Shown: positions 48,401 to 60,237 of the stretch, in pieces
Layout of the letters: the number at the start of each line of letters is the position of its first letter
How positions within the stretch are numbered: position 1 is the first letter of the stretch
Assembly (NCBI RefSeq): GCF_030463565.1
Contig: NC_134644.1
Location: 102,978,765 to 103,042,764 of the forward strand
Reading direction: 5' to 3'
Length of the DNA stretch: 64,000 nt
Source: Pelecanus crispus
Lineage: Eukaryota; Chordata; Aves; Pelecaniformes; Pelecanidae
Program-made: the position numbers and the translations under genes
The notes under the pieces: generated by a model
Told to the model about the DNA's origin: nothing
Seen by the model: only the letters and a program-made list of their open reading frames with translations
The model's database searches: none

Positions 48401-51400
48401 CTCAATATGCAGGCCTCTCAGATAAAAGTACCATCAGTCCACATATGACTGACCAGAAAATTCTTCAGTCTTCAGGATCTCCTTGTTCTTATGCAATATA
48501 GAATACAAAGTGTATCTGGGTTTTGGGTTTTTTTTTCCCCAGACTTTTACTGTTACCGTGAAGTTTAACATGAAAGTTTGCTAAGACAAACTAAAAGGGT
48601 AAAACTTGAGTAAAGGATACCCATTTCATGTAGTCTTAACAGGCTGCTGCCCCAAATGAAGCTCTTCTGTAGAATGGGGATGCATACACAGGCATTAATG
48701 TCACCATTTAGAAATAGATGCTGCCAAGTAGTCTTTTGGAGACATACAGGGGCAAGAGCTGGATATTAAAGAAAAAATGAGCAAACCAATTAACTAATTT
48801 TCAAAGCCAAAATAAATTTGTTAGTATTTTAAAATATGAAATAAATTACAAGAAATATATATTCTTAACAGTAAATTTCTGTTGGGATTTGACCCTCTTC
48901 TCTGGTTATTTACTTACAATGGCATCAATCTGTTCCAGGATCTTCATGAACTGCTCTGCAGTTCCTTTTATCCTCTTGTCCAGCTGTTTTAGCGCTTCTG
49001 CTTGGAGATCCTTTGCTAAAAATCCCTGAGGAGGAAAAAGAGGAAAGACAAAGTTATTCCATACGCTACAGAATACTCAGCTTAGAAAATCTGTCAATCC
49101 ACCACAGCAGAAAACATCTTTTACTACTTCTGTAGTTTCAAGTATGATAGGGACTCCAATCTCAATCTGTATTCTATCAGTCCTTGAAATGCCAAATGTA
49201 AGATCTTCTAGGTTTACTTAAAAGATTAACCAAGTAACAGACATTCTCCTTTGGACTTTGAGAGAACTCTTTATGTTTTGCTAGATCTAAAGAATATAAT
49301 TTATTCAATACGCAACAACATTTATCTTTTTCCAAATAGTGCCATGTCTCCATTTTGCAAACTCATAAACAGCATTTGAAATTCAGCAAGAATTTTACAG
49401 GTCCCTTGGACAGTTAGGAGGGGCAGCCTATTACTGACTACACAAAACCTTTAAACAGTATATTTTTTAAATACATGTACCTACAAAACTGTTTTTCAAA
49501 GATACAAAATGATACAAAACTGGCATACCTTCTGGATACTTGTGAACTCTTTATTAACTTCCTCTAACTTATTAGCTATTTGCTCCACTGACTTCTCCAG
49601 ATCTTTTAACTTCTTTAATTCAGCTTCTTCTTCTGGACTATTCTGTGTATTCAAAAGTACAACATTCACAACTACGGAACAAACAGAGTCACTATGCAGC
49701 TAAAAAGCAGCAACAGTGGTGATACAGACATAAAGGCTTTTGCCAATTTAAAATACATACTACACTGTGGTTATTCTTTCCATATCTTAATACCCATCAA
49801 ATAAGCTTCTTCCAAAGCTTAGTTGCAGATACAGTTGAAGTGGCAATGCATATAAACACATGAAATGAGATTAATTTGAAGGGAGAAAGGACAAGTGCAA
49901 ATAATTTTTTTTTCTTAGCTCAGCATCTTTAAAGTAGAGGTAACATTTACATCACGAGATACTACAAGTCATTTCACTAGAAACAACCCAGCAGACTCAG
50001 TATTTTAACCAGAAAAATAAGAAGGTCAGATAAGGTCATCAGTGCACAGAAGGTTCATGAGCACTGACAAGCAACAGATTAGGCAGAGGTTTGTCAATAA
50101 TGCAAGGCAGCAGTCAATAATGTAATTTCAGAAATGTACAAACTGCAGTTATTTGCAGTACAACATGAGATTGAACTCAACTCTGTGGGTAGGTATACAA
50201 TATTAGGTTTATGCTGTAACCTGTTTCTGTGTTCAGCAGGTGAATCACTGACAGAAATGACAATAATTTAAGAAAAAAAAGAAAAAAGTCTGAAGGCAAT
50301 ACTTACCCTTTTCCCAATCAACATGACTTTGCAACCATTTTTAACACCAAGCGCTGACAACGGTTGTTCCAATTCTTTCAGAGACTTCCCTAAATGGAAA
50401 ACAAGAGAGGAAAAAAAAAAAACAGTTAAAATATAGTTAGCAGCACAAGAATGTCTTTTTGAAGACATTCAAAATGTGGACACCTGAAAGTGACTAAGAT
50501 GAAAGGTATCATCTCTAAGAAACATTGACAGATTTTTAAGTCACCTTTGTATATCAGTTTCTGAAAAGGAACTGGAACTCCAGTGACTTGTTCAATAAGT
50601 ACAGCCATGTCTTGTAGTGTAGGTTCACCATCTTCTTGTTGAGAAGCAACCTGAATACTGTGTTTTTCATTACCTAATAAAAAACAGAGTAACAGTAATA
50701 CTTCTTGTTACCTAGAAAATATTACAGGGAATCAGCTTCTAATATTTATTTCCATTAATGCAGAAAATTCTCAAATCAACGATTCTCATGTACAATCATA
50801 ATTTTCTATCAAAGGATTCTATTGCATTTCCTTCTTCTTGGAGTGACTTACCTCAGCTGCAAATTTTGTTTTACACTCTAATAACCTGAAGAGTTCGATC
50901 AGGCATACTCTACTGGCATAATGCTCTTCTAAATATTATTCCCCACCTCTTTTTACGAGTGCAGATGGTGTCCAGACATCCCACAAGCTAAAGCATGAAA
51001 GCCCACACCTTCCTGATGTATTCAATTTCCTATTTGTAGGAACTTTTAATGGCATGAGTCTTGCAGAATCTGAGGCAATTTATCACTTCCTTTGCTCCCT
51101 CATCCACATACATGAGAAGCAAGCGATCAATGTCTACCCTGTCTCCCCTTGTTTCTGCCCATAATAAATTATTAACAGAATTTAAAAATTAAATTAAATT
51201 ATTTCTGCTCATAATACTGCTGATATGCAGCCTTCACCATTTTGAGAAGTCTCAGCCTATAAGTCACCTTCCACTTAAAAAGCATCCTATTCAGACTCCC
51301 TAAGACTACTTGTGTGCAAACAGCAGGAAGTTCTTAGAAAAAAAGGAGTATGTCTCTTAATTTCTGCTTTGCAATAGACCCTTTCTATAACCCTCTGCTC

Positions 51401-54167
51401 CCACACACTTAAGGCCTGTCAATCTGAAAGCATCCACAGGAATCAGCCACCACTGGCTGCAAATCAAGACAGCCATTTTTTACTTTGCAGGAAGAGAGAA
51501 CTCCTTAACAAATACCAGAAAGAAAACTATTCTCATGCCACTAATTTGAAGCACACATATCTTTTACAAAGAAGAGTGCTAGAATCATTGAAAAATGTTC
51601 CAGCCTCCCAGAGTCACAGGACAAGTGACACTGTGGCCTCAAAAACTTGCAAGCTCCAACAATACTTCTTAATTCCCAAATGGTTTTAAGTTCAAAATCA
51701 CATTATACAAACTCTCCCTGAAGCATTTTCCATAAACAGATCTTCTTCCCAATTTGGGTTGTTTTTTTTTTTTTTTTTTGGGGGGGGGGGGGCAGGGGGA
51801 CAGACGGACGGACAGGACACCAACCCCTAAAATTTAGGTCCTAACCTCAATATATTTCAAAAGGTTGTTTTGATATATACAGCTCGTTTGTGAAAGGGCT
51901 GTGCCTGTCAGCAGTTGAGAGAAAAACCAAACAAACAAACAGCAAATGGGGAAAAGAAGAGCTGAAGTTTGCCTAGCAATAGAAACAGTTTTAATTACAA
52001 ATTATGAGTACCACTTTGGGCAGACTGTAACAAAAATTTTACTGTAAATTCACAGCAGAGTGAAATCACCATGAAAAATACCTCACGCGTTAAAACTGGT
52101 ATCATAGCTTATCAGTTTGCTTCAGTAAATAACAATACTAGTTTAAAGTAACCACTAGTGCAAAATTCAATTTTTTTCTTTTTAAATAAAAGCCTAAATA
52201 CATTTAAAAACCAGGTCAGTTCAATTTCTTGCAGATTGTCAAGTGATACATGTGGGTCTAATACCATTCTCTTTCTTAACCCTGATTTCTATCTCTCCCC
52301 ACTTTCACTCATGCATGCAAAACTTTAATAAAAAGGTTTGTGCTAAGTAGTAAACCAGCATCTGACAGCAACAGGTATAAATCAGACAGCTGAAGTCCAA
52401 GATGAACAATGCCAACTATTTGCTATTTATTAATGACAAAGTAATTACCAGATAAGAAAACAACTGGAAAGATAAAAACATTCTCAGATAAGACTGTTGG
52501 CAAACAGCAAGATGTTAGAATTATAAATATGTTAATATAATTAAGTTATTGTCATCTTTGCAAAAGAAAACCCCTCAGATCAAATGGAGCTCTCTGAAGG
52601 CATCAATGAGCACATGAATCATGAAGATACAAACAGATTATTCCACAACGTTCCTCATCAAAGACTCTTATTAGATAAAACAGCCATGTGACAAAGGAAA
52701 CATTTTTCACAAAATAATCTACCAGTAACAGTTGGAAAACACGAATAAGCAAGCAGAAATAAACAATAAGCTCTAAAGGTGGAAAGAACGTCACCAACAC
52801 AGTGCAAAAGGAAGACGAGCAGAATTTATTTTTCAATAATTAAAAAATAATCCATAAAATAATTCATAAAAAATAAGTTTTGTTAATAAAAATCAGCTGA
52901 TTAATACCTTGCTGATTTAATAACTTACTATCCCTCTCATTTCTCCTAATGCCTCACCTAGATCCACTTTATCAAAGTACCATTTAACCATGGTACTTCC
53001 CATCTTATTTTTAAGGACTGTAGAGTCCAGGCTATTCTTACCTCTTTGCAGTAACTTTTAATATTTATTTGCAGACTTAACTACATCTTCCACCTTTTTC
53101 TCCCTCCTCCTATTTCTCTTCCTGAGGGAAAAAAAGCTCAGTCGTGTCAGCTGGCCTTTGAGTAACCCATTTCATCAGGTCAGCACCCAACCGTCATACT
53201 GAAGAAACCACCACTTTCTGTTGCAATCTTCCACCTCACTGACCGCAAATGTTCAAGCTTATTCAACAGACAAGATGAGAGCCCATTGGGTAGCGCCCGC
53301 TTTTAACACACAGTGCCGACTTCAGTGATTTATGAATGAAGATTAATGAAGATTGCTACCACAAAAGTGCCCTCCACCCTGTGCTTTCTGGCAAGGACAC
53401 ACTTGCTACCTGTCCCACCATCACCCTTACAGTAGATCTACCCCTGTGCGGCAGGTTTGATCATCCTGTTGATGCGGAGAGCGTTATTTATTTCCCCTCC
53501 CCCCTCTTCTGTTGGATCAGCTTAAGTGATCCAGCTTGAGGAAGCCAGTGGGAAGATGTGGCTAGCAGCGGAGCGAAACCTCACGGCAGCAGCCGGCACC
53601 GAGGCCAGGCCGAGCGGAGGGTGAGCCGCGCCCCCCTGAGGCCGAGGCAGGCCCGGCCGCTGGCCCAGCGAGGCCGGGGACGCCGCCGCCATCCAGCCGA
53701 CAGCCGCAGCCCCGCGCAGGCGCCGGCAGCTCCGGCATTTTCTGTCTCCTCGAAGCTTTGCGGAGCAGCAGCCGCGGGCACCAAAGGCAGGCACACACCC
53801 GCTCCCCCCGCAACGCTCCGGGCCGCCGCCGGGCGCCTTCCAGCGCCGCGGCCCGCGCGTTTCCCGCTTACCGCGGGCGCCGGGAGCACCACAGGCCCGG
53901 CCCGGCCGGCCGGGCCGGGCCACCGTTAACGGCCGAGACGAGGCTCGCCGGGGGCGGCAGGGAAGCGCGGCCCCGGGCCGGGAGGAGCCGCCCCGAAGCC
54001 GGGGCCCGACCCGCGCCGAGGCACCGGCGCCAGCTGGGGGTAAGGGGCGCCGGGGAAGGCGCCGCGGGCCGCGCTCGGCAGCGGCCGGAGGTAGGCCCCC
54101 CGCCCGCCCTCGGGCGGCTCTTACTGTAAGTGACGGTGACGGTAACGGGGGCTCCGGGCGCCGCCAT
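36482..54167 (-). CDS. BAG1: BAG1 cochaperone, complete, 7 coding exons, 209 aa
   Basis: BAG1 binds the ATPase domain of Hsc70/Hsp70 and promotes nucleotide exchange. Through its ubiquitin-like domain it links chaperones to the proteasome. Coding exons, in transcript order: 54167-54125, 50673-50545, 50389-50307, 49642-49529, 49025-48918, 39812-39750, 36571-36482; total 630 nt with consistent phases. The ubiquitin-like fold covers about residues 7-83 ([16 protein letters not shown] to [10 protein letters not shown]). [20 protein letters not shown] begins the helical part. The BAG domain covers about 100-195, with the Hsc70-binding helix containing [18 protein letters not shown], and the end is LALAE. 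The length fits the short BAG-1 isoform. Longer isoforms that start upstream at CUG in mammals could not be judged. The intron of 9.1 kb (39813-48917) and the intron before exon 7 each carry a CR1. Confidence 0.96.
36572..39749 (-). other. BAG1: BAG1 intron 6
   Basis: Contains the longest CR1 fragment of the window (37824-38560, opposite to BAG1). The rest is AT-rich with no coding signal. Confidence 0.75.
37824..38560 (+). mobile_element. CR1 LINE, ORF2 C-terminus and 3' UTR
   Basis: The longest CR1 copy here. The + strand encodes the reverse-transcriptase C-terminal region ([18 protein letters not shown]). There is then a short internal deletion with a frame change near 38035-38060, followed by the part with [16 protein letters not shown] and [16 protein letters not shown]. 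It ends in a double ATTCTATG at 38544-38559. 5'-truncated and not functional. It lies in BAG1 intron 6, opposite in strand to BAG1. Confidence 0.95.
39813..48917 (-). other. BAG1: BAG1 intron 5, 9.1 kb
   Basis: Apart from the CR1 at 42000-42295 and a T/G-rich tract at 43258-43317 I see no gene, RNA gene or clear regulatory element. ORFs are short and lack family signals. Confidence 0.7.
42000..42295 (+). mobile_element. CR1 LINE 3' end
   Basis: Starts within the ORF2 end (about [19 protein letters not shown]) and includes the stop codon, the 3' UTR and a triple ATTCTATG tail at 42271-42295. 5'-truncated. It lies in BAG1 intron 5, opposite in strand to BAG1. Confidence 0.94.
50674..54124 (-). 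other. BAG1: BAG1 intron 1
   Basis: Mostly AT-rich with no coding signal. Contains a T-run/G-run junction at 51762-51797 followed by GGACAGACGGACGGACAGG repeats. The right 600 bases belong to the CpG island. Confidence 0.7.
51762..51822 (+). repeat. T-run/G-run junction with GACG repeats
   Basis: About 17-18 T directly followed by about 14 G, then CAGGGGGACAGACGGACGG. It resembles the A/G junction at 25.9 kb in design. The lengths may be assembly-limited. Confidence 0.8.
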
Positions 54168-54600
54168 CTCACCCCCGCCACAAGGAAACCGCTCTGCGGG
54201 CGCCTCCCGGGGCGCGCCGGTAGCGCGTCACTTCCGCCCCAAGCCCCGCCCCCCCCCCGCCGGGAAGAGGTGCGGCAGCGCGGCGCCGCCAGGGGGACGC
54301 GACGTCACGGGCGAGGCGGGGCTCCCAGAGGGCTGTAGCGTCCTCCCAGAGGGCTCCGGCGTCACGGAGGAGGTGACAGCGTCAGCCGACGGGTGTGTGA
54401 TGAGAGAGGGGACGGAATGAAGCGCTTCGGCTCACCCCGGAGCGCCGGCAGGGAGGGGGGGCAGCCGTGGCTGGCCGGCAGCGCTGCCAGGGGCTGCTCC
54501 CCTCGGTGACCCCCCCGCCCCCGGGCCCGGGCCCGCGAACCGCCCTTGGGCACCGGAGCCCAGCACCGGCAGCAGCCTCACGCCTGCGGCTGGCGAATTG
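53550..54600. promoter_or_regulatory. BAG1: CpG island, BAG1 promoter
   Basis: Very GC-rich, CpG-dense sequence on both sides of the BAG1 ATG (54167), with no clear TATA box. It lies about 0.35-1.4 kb from the predicted CHMP5 3' end. Several long open frames on both strands (for example - 53522-54181) are a by-product of composition. In human this promoter is shared with CHMP5; here CHMP5 does not start from it. Confidence 0.75.
54125..54167 (-). CDS. BAG1: BAG1 exon 1
   Basis: A 43-nt coding part beginning ATG at 54165-54167 and encoding [14 protein letters not shown], plus one base before GTAAGAG. It matches the start of the human short form (MAAAGLTVTVTHS). Donor phase 1 fits exon 2, which begins GT to complete Ser. 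Confidence 0.9.
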
Positions 54601-54933
54601 AAGCCGGCCGGTTCTCTCTGACCGTTGTTGCTACAGGAGGCTGTTTTCCCGATTGGCTTTCGTGGCTGCTCCAAGGAACTCCTGACAGGAGGAGAGACGC
54701 GGCCAAAGCAAGCCTGACGTAAACGTGACGGCGTGCAAGGCGGCGCGAGATGGTTTTGGGATCAGAACCCGACTTCAGCTCTGGCGGAGCCTGTGCCCGA
54801 GCAGCACACAACACTGATAACCGGCTCCCTGTTCTTAAGACCAAATGAATTACCAGAAACACCACACACAAGGATCAGCTAATCTACACGATTTTATGTC
54901 TCCATAGAATACATAAAGTTAACGATAACCCTA

Positions 54934-54939
54934 TTTATT
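54934..54939 (-). promoter_or_regulatory. CHMP5: Candidate CHMP5 polyadenylation signal
   Basis: AATAAA on the minus strand 493 bases past the CHMP5 stop codon. Cleavage shortly after would leave about 0.7 kb to the BAG1 start codon. Confidence 0.5.
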
Positions 54940-55431
54940 ACAGCTTTCGAGAAGGTTACAATAGCATAAAAGTAGCAAGACTGCAGTAGTTTAAAAATTG
55001 CTTTCAATTCTTTTATCAAATAAGCATAGTAATAAGGGAGCTATTTTACAGAGAGTAAAGCAGCAACATACAGTCTCAGTTTCAAGAAAGAGAAACATAA
55101 TACAGAGTCAAAATTAACCTCAGCTATCAACAGCCACCACTACTCTGCACGTATTACTTTGTCCATAAGACACGGAAATCAAAACCTCTTAGACTGACTG
55201 CTTCCACTGAAGGGAATTGTGCCGGATTTTCCATTAATAGAAAAGTCAGTAGTAGAACAGCTTTCTTCAAAGAAAGAACACCACCAGCACTCATGTTGCA
55301 TTCTAGGATGTAGTGATATTAAGGTTACACCGGAAGGACAAGTTCTCCAGGATTTAAAAAAAAAAAAAGAAAAAAATCTTAATTTCATTTGTAAAGTATA
55401 GTTCATTATATCCATTGTGCTTTTGAAACAT

Positions 55432-58400
55432 TTATGTTGCAGGGATCTTTGGCAATCCAAATTCATCCACCAATACACCATCCTGTAAGAAAGAAAAAGA
55501 AGCAACAGCTTAACAACTCTCCACCAACCAGAGCATTTCACAAGTGTCTTTACAATTTCTATAAAGTGATGTATCTGTAATTGTCACTGTGTGACAGCTG
55601 GGATCAAAAATACAAGCATCAGTTTCTTCCTCACTATGAAGCCCCAAAAGCAAACATACAGAAGACTTTCTTACATTTTTAAGAATAACTATACTAGGAG
55701 CTGTAACAGTACACTTAAATTCTACTTGCAGTCTGACAATGTTAAATAAGAGTTACAAAATGCCATTTTAGGTCTTTAAAATATAATAAAGAGCATTCAG
55801 TACACTGTATTCTCTCATACATAGCATCCAAAACACATAAAACATCAAGCACATTTTTTTGTTCAAAATATTAAGGATTCCAAATATCAAGCAACCAACA
55901 CAAATGTGATTAATCAAAAAAAAAAAAAAAAAAAGTGTTTTGCTTTTGAAGAGGAAAGGACTCACTTTGTTTTTCGTGTCAGTAGGAGTGACCTCTGGGA
56001 TTGCTGGAGCAGATGCAGCTTCATCTAAGTAGGAATTGTCTTCATCAGCTAAAAGCTCATCACCTAACGCATCCAGTTCTGAAATTGAATTATGTTGGTT
56101 GAAAAATTATGCAAGGAATTCCTTTCACAAAAGAAAAGTTGCTCTTACAGAGAAACAGGATTCATACTGAATGCTTACATTCATACTCAGCATTGCTTAG
56201 TCGCCAGCTGGGAATACACACGCATGCACGCACACACTACACAGAACCCTCTTTCCTTCACTGCAGCATTCCATTAGTGTATCTCTCATGTTTGTCTCAT
56301 ACTCTTGCTACTGCTCTTAAAGGAAATGCAACTTTTCTTAAAAAAAGTGATTAAAACCTTTTTTCTTTAACATAAATTATTTGACTAATGAAATTAAAAA
56401 TCACTTATGACTGTATGATGATTTTTACATTCATTGTACAAATACATACATTCATATGTATGTAAACATACATTCATACATTACATTCAGTAATGTAAAA
56501 ATCATCCTCCATCTTCCTAACCTGCTTCCAAGTCATCTTCATCAATCTCTGGTGTTCCATAGCTACGACTCAGTGCCTCCTGGACTTCATTGGCTTCTTC
56601 CATCATATCCTCTAACTGATCTTGTATGTCCTGAAGCAAGAAACAATTTCAACTGGTCCATATTTAATAGTTTTAGTTAAATTTATCAGACCTTAATCAA
56701 ACTCAGTTTAATAATTCCAACATACATGGCACTCAAATTTTTTAATGCATAAACCATTTTTTGAAGCAGCCTTAATACAAGTCAAGACACATGCATTAAG
56801 TACTATAGAGCGGCCTTAACTACTATTAAAATTATAATAAATGTATGAGGGAGAAAAAGAGGAACCTTGAAACAACATCTCTGCAAAATCCTTTTAAGTA
56901 TTCTTCATGGTAAGTTGGGCAATTTGTTAGAGGTTTTCAGAGTCTAGCATTATCTTGAAAAGCAGGAGAGTATGAAATCTAGAGAAATTAAATCATAGAA
57001 TCATAGAATTGTTTAGGTTGGAAAAGACCTTTAAGATCATCCAGTCCAACCATTAACCTAACATTACCAAGTCCACCACTAAAATCTACCATCTGGAGAA
57101 TAAGCACTTACCTGAGTTGTGCCACAGCAAAATTTAGAAGATACTTTAGCATACCTACTGGCACTGTACTTGGGTACAAGTAAGGAGACAATACTCACCT
57201 AAAGGTTTACAGTGCAGGCCATATATAAAAACAGCACAGGAGTAACTTAAAGGAATTCAGCACTGGCATTTGACCAAGAGTTTAAGTGCAGCATACTTTA
57301 AATTATATTTAGAGATCTTATGGTTTTTATTTAAGCATTTTCTGAAGACAGGGCCAGGCCTTGCAAATGTCTTGAAATTAAATTTTTGTTTGTTTTGTTC
57401 ACTCATATGAACTAGAACAGTTGGCTTACGCTTCAGTTACATGGTCCACTTGTCACTATTTCAGTACATTGTTTCTGTTCTTTAAGAGTTTAAACTATAG
57501 AAGCTCACCTCAATTTGATCAATTTTGACTTGCTTGTAAGCTTTCTTCATTTCTTTCACCCCCAATTTCATTGCATCAACCTAGAATAGAGCCAAACAAC
57601 ACGCTTGTATCTGATGTAGCACACACAAATTAAACAAATGTGAGATTAATATACTGGTACCGTTGTCTTTGTATCCTTCAGTGCCTGAATAGTGTAATTA
57701 GCTTGTTCCATATTAAAAGACTGCTGTGACAGATTATCCCTCTGTTGTTCATACCTGTTAAAAGCAATGCAAATAATGGCTTTAAAACACCATGCTACTT
57801 ATTGCCACAAAAATTCTTAATTTTTTAAAAAATTGAAAAATCAGCAGCAGTAGTCTAAAGATAGAAGCAGATTTTTTTTTTTTTACTTTATTACAAACAA
57901 CTGCAGAATAAACAGCTGCATAAAAATCTGGCCATTATGCATTTCTGTGTATTTAAAGTTGACAAAGCTACTCCTGAACTAAGCTTCTGTTTTAACTGAT
58001 GGCAATACCATATTTGTATAGGCTTACACAGTAGGCGAGGATATAGCAAAAGTTTTAATCACTATAAGCTAGAGATGCATGCCACTGCTCACTGATGCTG
58101 TAAGCAGAACGGAAGAGACGCAGGTTATCTAAACCACAATGGCTCTGCACTGGAGCTTTGCAGGGCAAGGAGGAGAGGGAGGACAGGGTAGCAAACGGAA
58201 AACTGTTAAGGCTAACCAAAAAGAAAAGGAAGACTTTAAATATCAAGAAATCATCCTTCTCAAAGCTAAACTTGTGTCCAATCAAGCATGTAAAATATGT
58301 CAAGTTAAACATAAAAATGAAAGCATAAAAACAAACAATGAGTCCTTCTTCAAACATCCAAGGCAGGAGGTCTGCAAGACAAGGATGATCCAAATACAAA

Positions 58401-60237
58401 ACAGCTTCTGGACAAGGAATGATTAAATGTATTACTGTTCAACAAGACAGAAAAGAGATGACTGAGGGATATGATAGCCTATTATAAGGGGCCCAGTGAC
58501 TGTAAGTAGGGGAACAACTATCAAGTAAGATTAGCAGGCAGCACAGACAAAAAAAGAAAAAAAACCCACAAAACCCAAAACAAAGCAGCCCTTCTCACAA
58601 CATCTAACTAAACTACTGCATTCCCTGCCACAGGATATTTTGGATGGTAAGAGTTCACAAATAAAATAAGTAATTGAGCAAGTCTGTAGAGGTGCAATTC
58701 ATCTGAGGGATATGAAAATACAAGATGATATGAGCTTTGGCTCAGATAACACCTAAGAGATTTGCAGTTCAGGGACTGTAAAATATTCCAGTGAAGCATC
58801 CCTGAACACTTGCCATGTTCTGACATTCTTTCCTTTGTATTTCTTGCTGGACACTTTTCAAGACAGTATACTAGACTAGACCAGACCACAGGATCATCTA
58901 TCCTGTCCATTCTGGGTTCTTCTACATGGACACAATTACCCACACTACATGGGCTCAAGACCTAAAGGGTGTTCACAGAGAACAGGTAGATTTCCAGTAA
59001 ACCAGACCAAGTTCATCAAGTACACTATTTATAGTAATCCATTAGTAATATGAAGAGAGGCGCTCTCTCAGAAAGTTTAGGAGCCAAGCATAGCTTTAAT
59101 AATGAGCAGCTTTAGGTCAGCTTGTCCCAATCCATATTTATATACTCACATACAAATAAGGCACAAATATGCTGATGCAAAATCTCTTAAGGAGATGCTT
59201 CTGAAAGGCTGGCTAGCTTGTTCAGCATTTTTCTTTAAAGAATGCTCAGAAGCAAGAGTACTGGACAGAGAAATGAAAGTGTGCCACCCCCCTTAAAGAA
59301 AACAGACTTGCATTAATCCCAAACTGAGAAAGGTTTAAACTTACATTCGCTTCTGCTTTAACACTCTCAGCGCCTTCTGCTTTACTGTATTCTGAAAGAC
59401 ACAATAAGAGTTACATTAGGAAAAATATTTGACTTTACTCTTATACTGTTTAAACCTAATGTATTGCATGTAAGTCTTCCAAAAGATTCCTCAGGTACTA
59501 GTGCAAAGCATTTAACCATAGTCACATTCAGCATTTGTCCTGCATTAATGATTAACCAAACAGGCTTGTATGTAAAGCTTCTAATAGAAAATACTTTCAA
59601 AATTTCTGGCTTTTGATTTTTTTTTTTGATAAGCAGAATACAAAGTCAAACTTAGTCCATCAGAACGATCTTTCATCAACACATTTTAATGGTCAGCATC
59701 AAATAATACTGCAAAAGGCACTTTCACAATACTGTTTATATTAGATATGTTTATTATTAGATACATTTTATATTATATGTTCACCTCCTTTCAAAAATGG
59801 GTTTTCCTACTCCCTTTTATTTTGGTTGATGAACAAAACAAGTCTCTCTACCAGGCTTACTTCAGGTAACGGAAGGAAGACGGGAAGGAAGTTACTTCTG
59901 ACTGAGGAATTACATTACACTTTGGAAGAAATAAAAACCAATGAAAACATTGTTTCAAAGATGCATGTCTCAGGGACGCTTTAGAATAAAAATAATCCTG
60001 CAGGATCTTATACCTCATCAGTACGGCAAGATGCAATTCTAAGAACCTGATGAACTGGCTAAGTCACCCCGCTAAATGAGGAGGAGCGTGAGTCACATCC
60101 TCTCATGCTTAAATCCCACAGAAGATTCTTACCTTTGCAGGCCCCTCTCTCATCTTCTTCATTTGATCCTTATACTTCACTAGTTCTGCATCAAGCCTAG
60201 CAATTTTCTTGTCAATTGACTCAGCTCTGCTATCCAC
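55432..60237 (-). CDS. CHMP5: Charged multivesicular body protein 5, lacking only the first coding exon
   Basis: CHMP5 is an ESCRT-III-associated subunit that works in multivesicular-body sorting and binds LIP5/VTA1, which activates VPS4. Exons in transcript order: 60237-60133, 59391-59345, 57754-57661, 57580-57509, 56630-56522, 56078-55966, 55482-55432; all phases agree. They encode [20 protein letters not shown] (helix 1), [17 protein letters not shown] and [20 protein letters not shown] (basic helical core), [20 protein letters not shown], the acidic LIP5-binding part [20 protein letters not shown], and the end [14 protein letters not shown]. That gives 196 codons; the usual protein is 219 aa, so 23 residues (exon 1) lie beyond 64000. 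The exon 3 donor is a slightly unusual ACG|GTACCA. Confidence 0.95.
56992..57082 (-). mobile_element. Short CR1 3' tail
   Basis: 91 bp in reverse orientation, only the octamer repeat and the last part of the CR1 3' UTR. It lies in CHMP5 between exons 5 and 4. Confidence 0.9.

Noticed and set aside
53522-54181. 219-aa minus-strand ORF over the BAG1 promoter
   Set aside because: It is in a different frame from BAG1 exon 1. It is Pro/Arg/Ala-rich because of the CpG island, and a + strand ORF of similar quality overlaps it.
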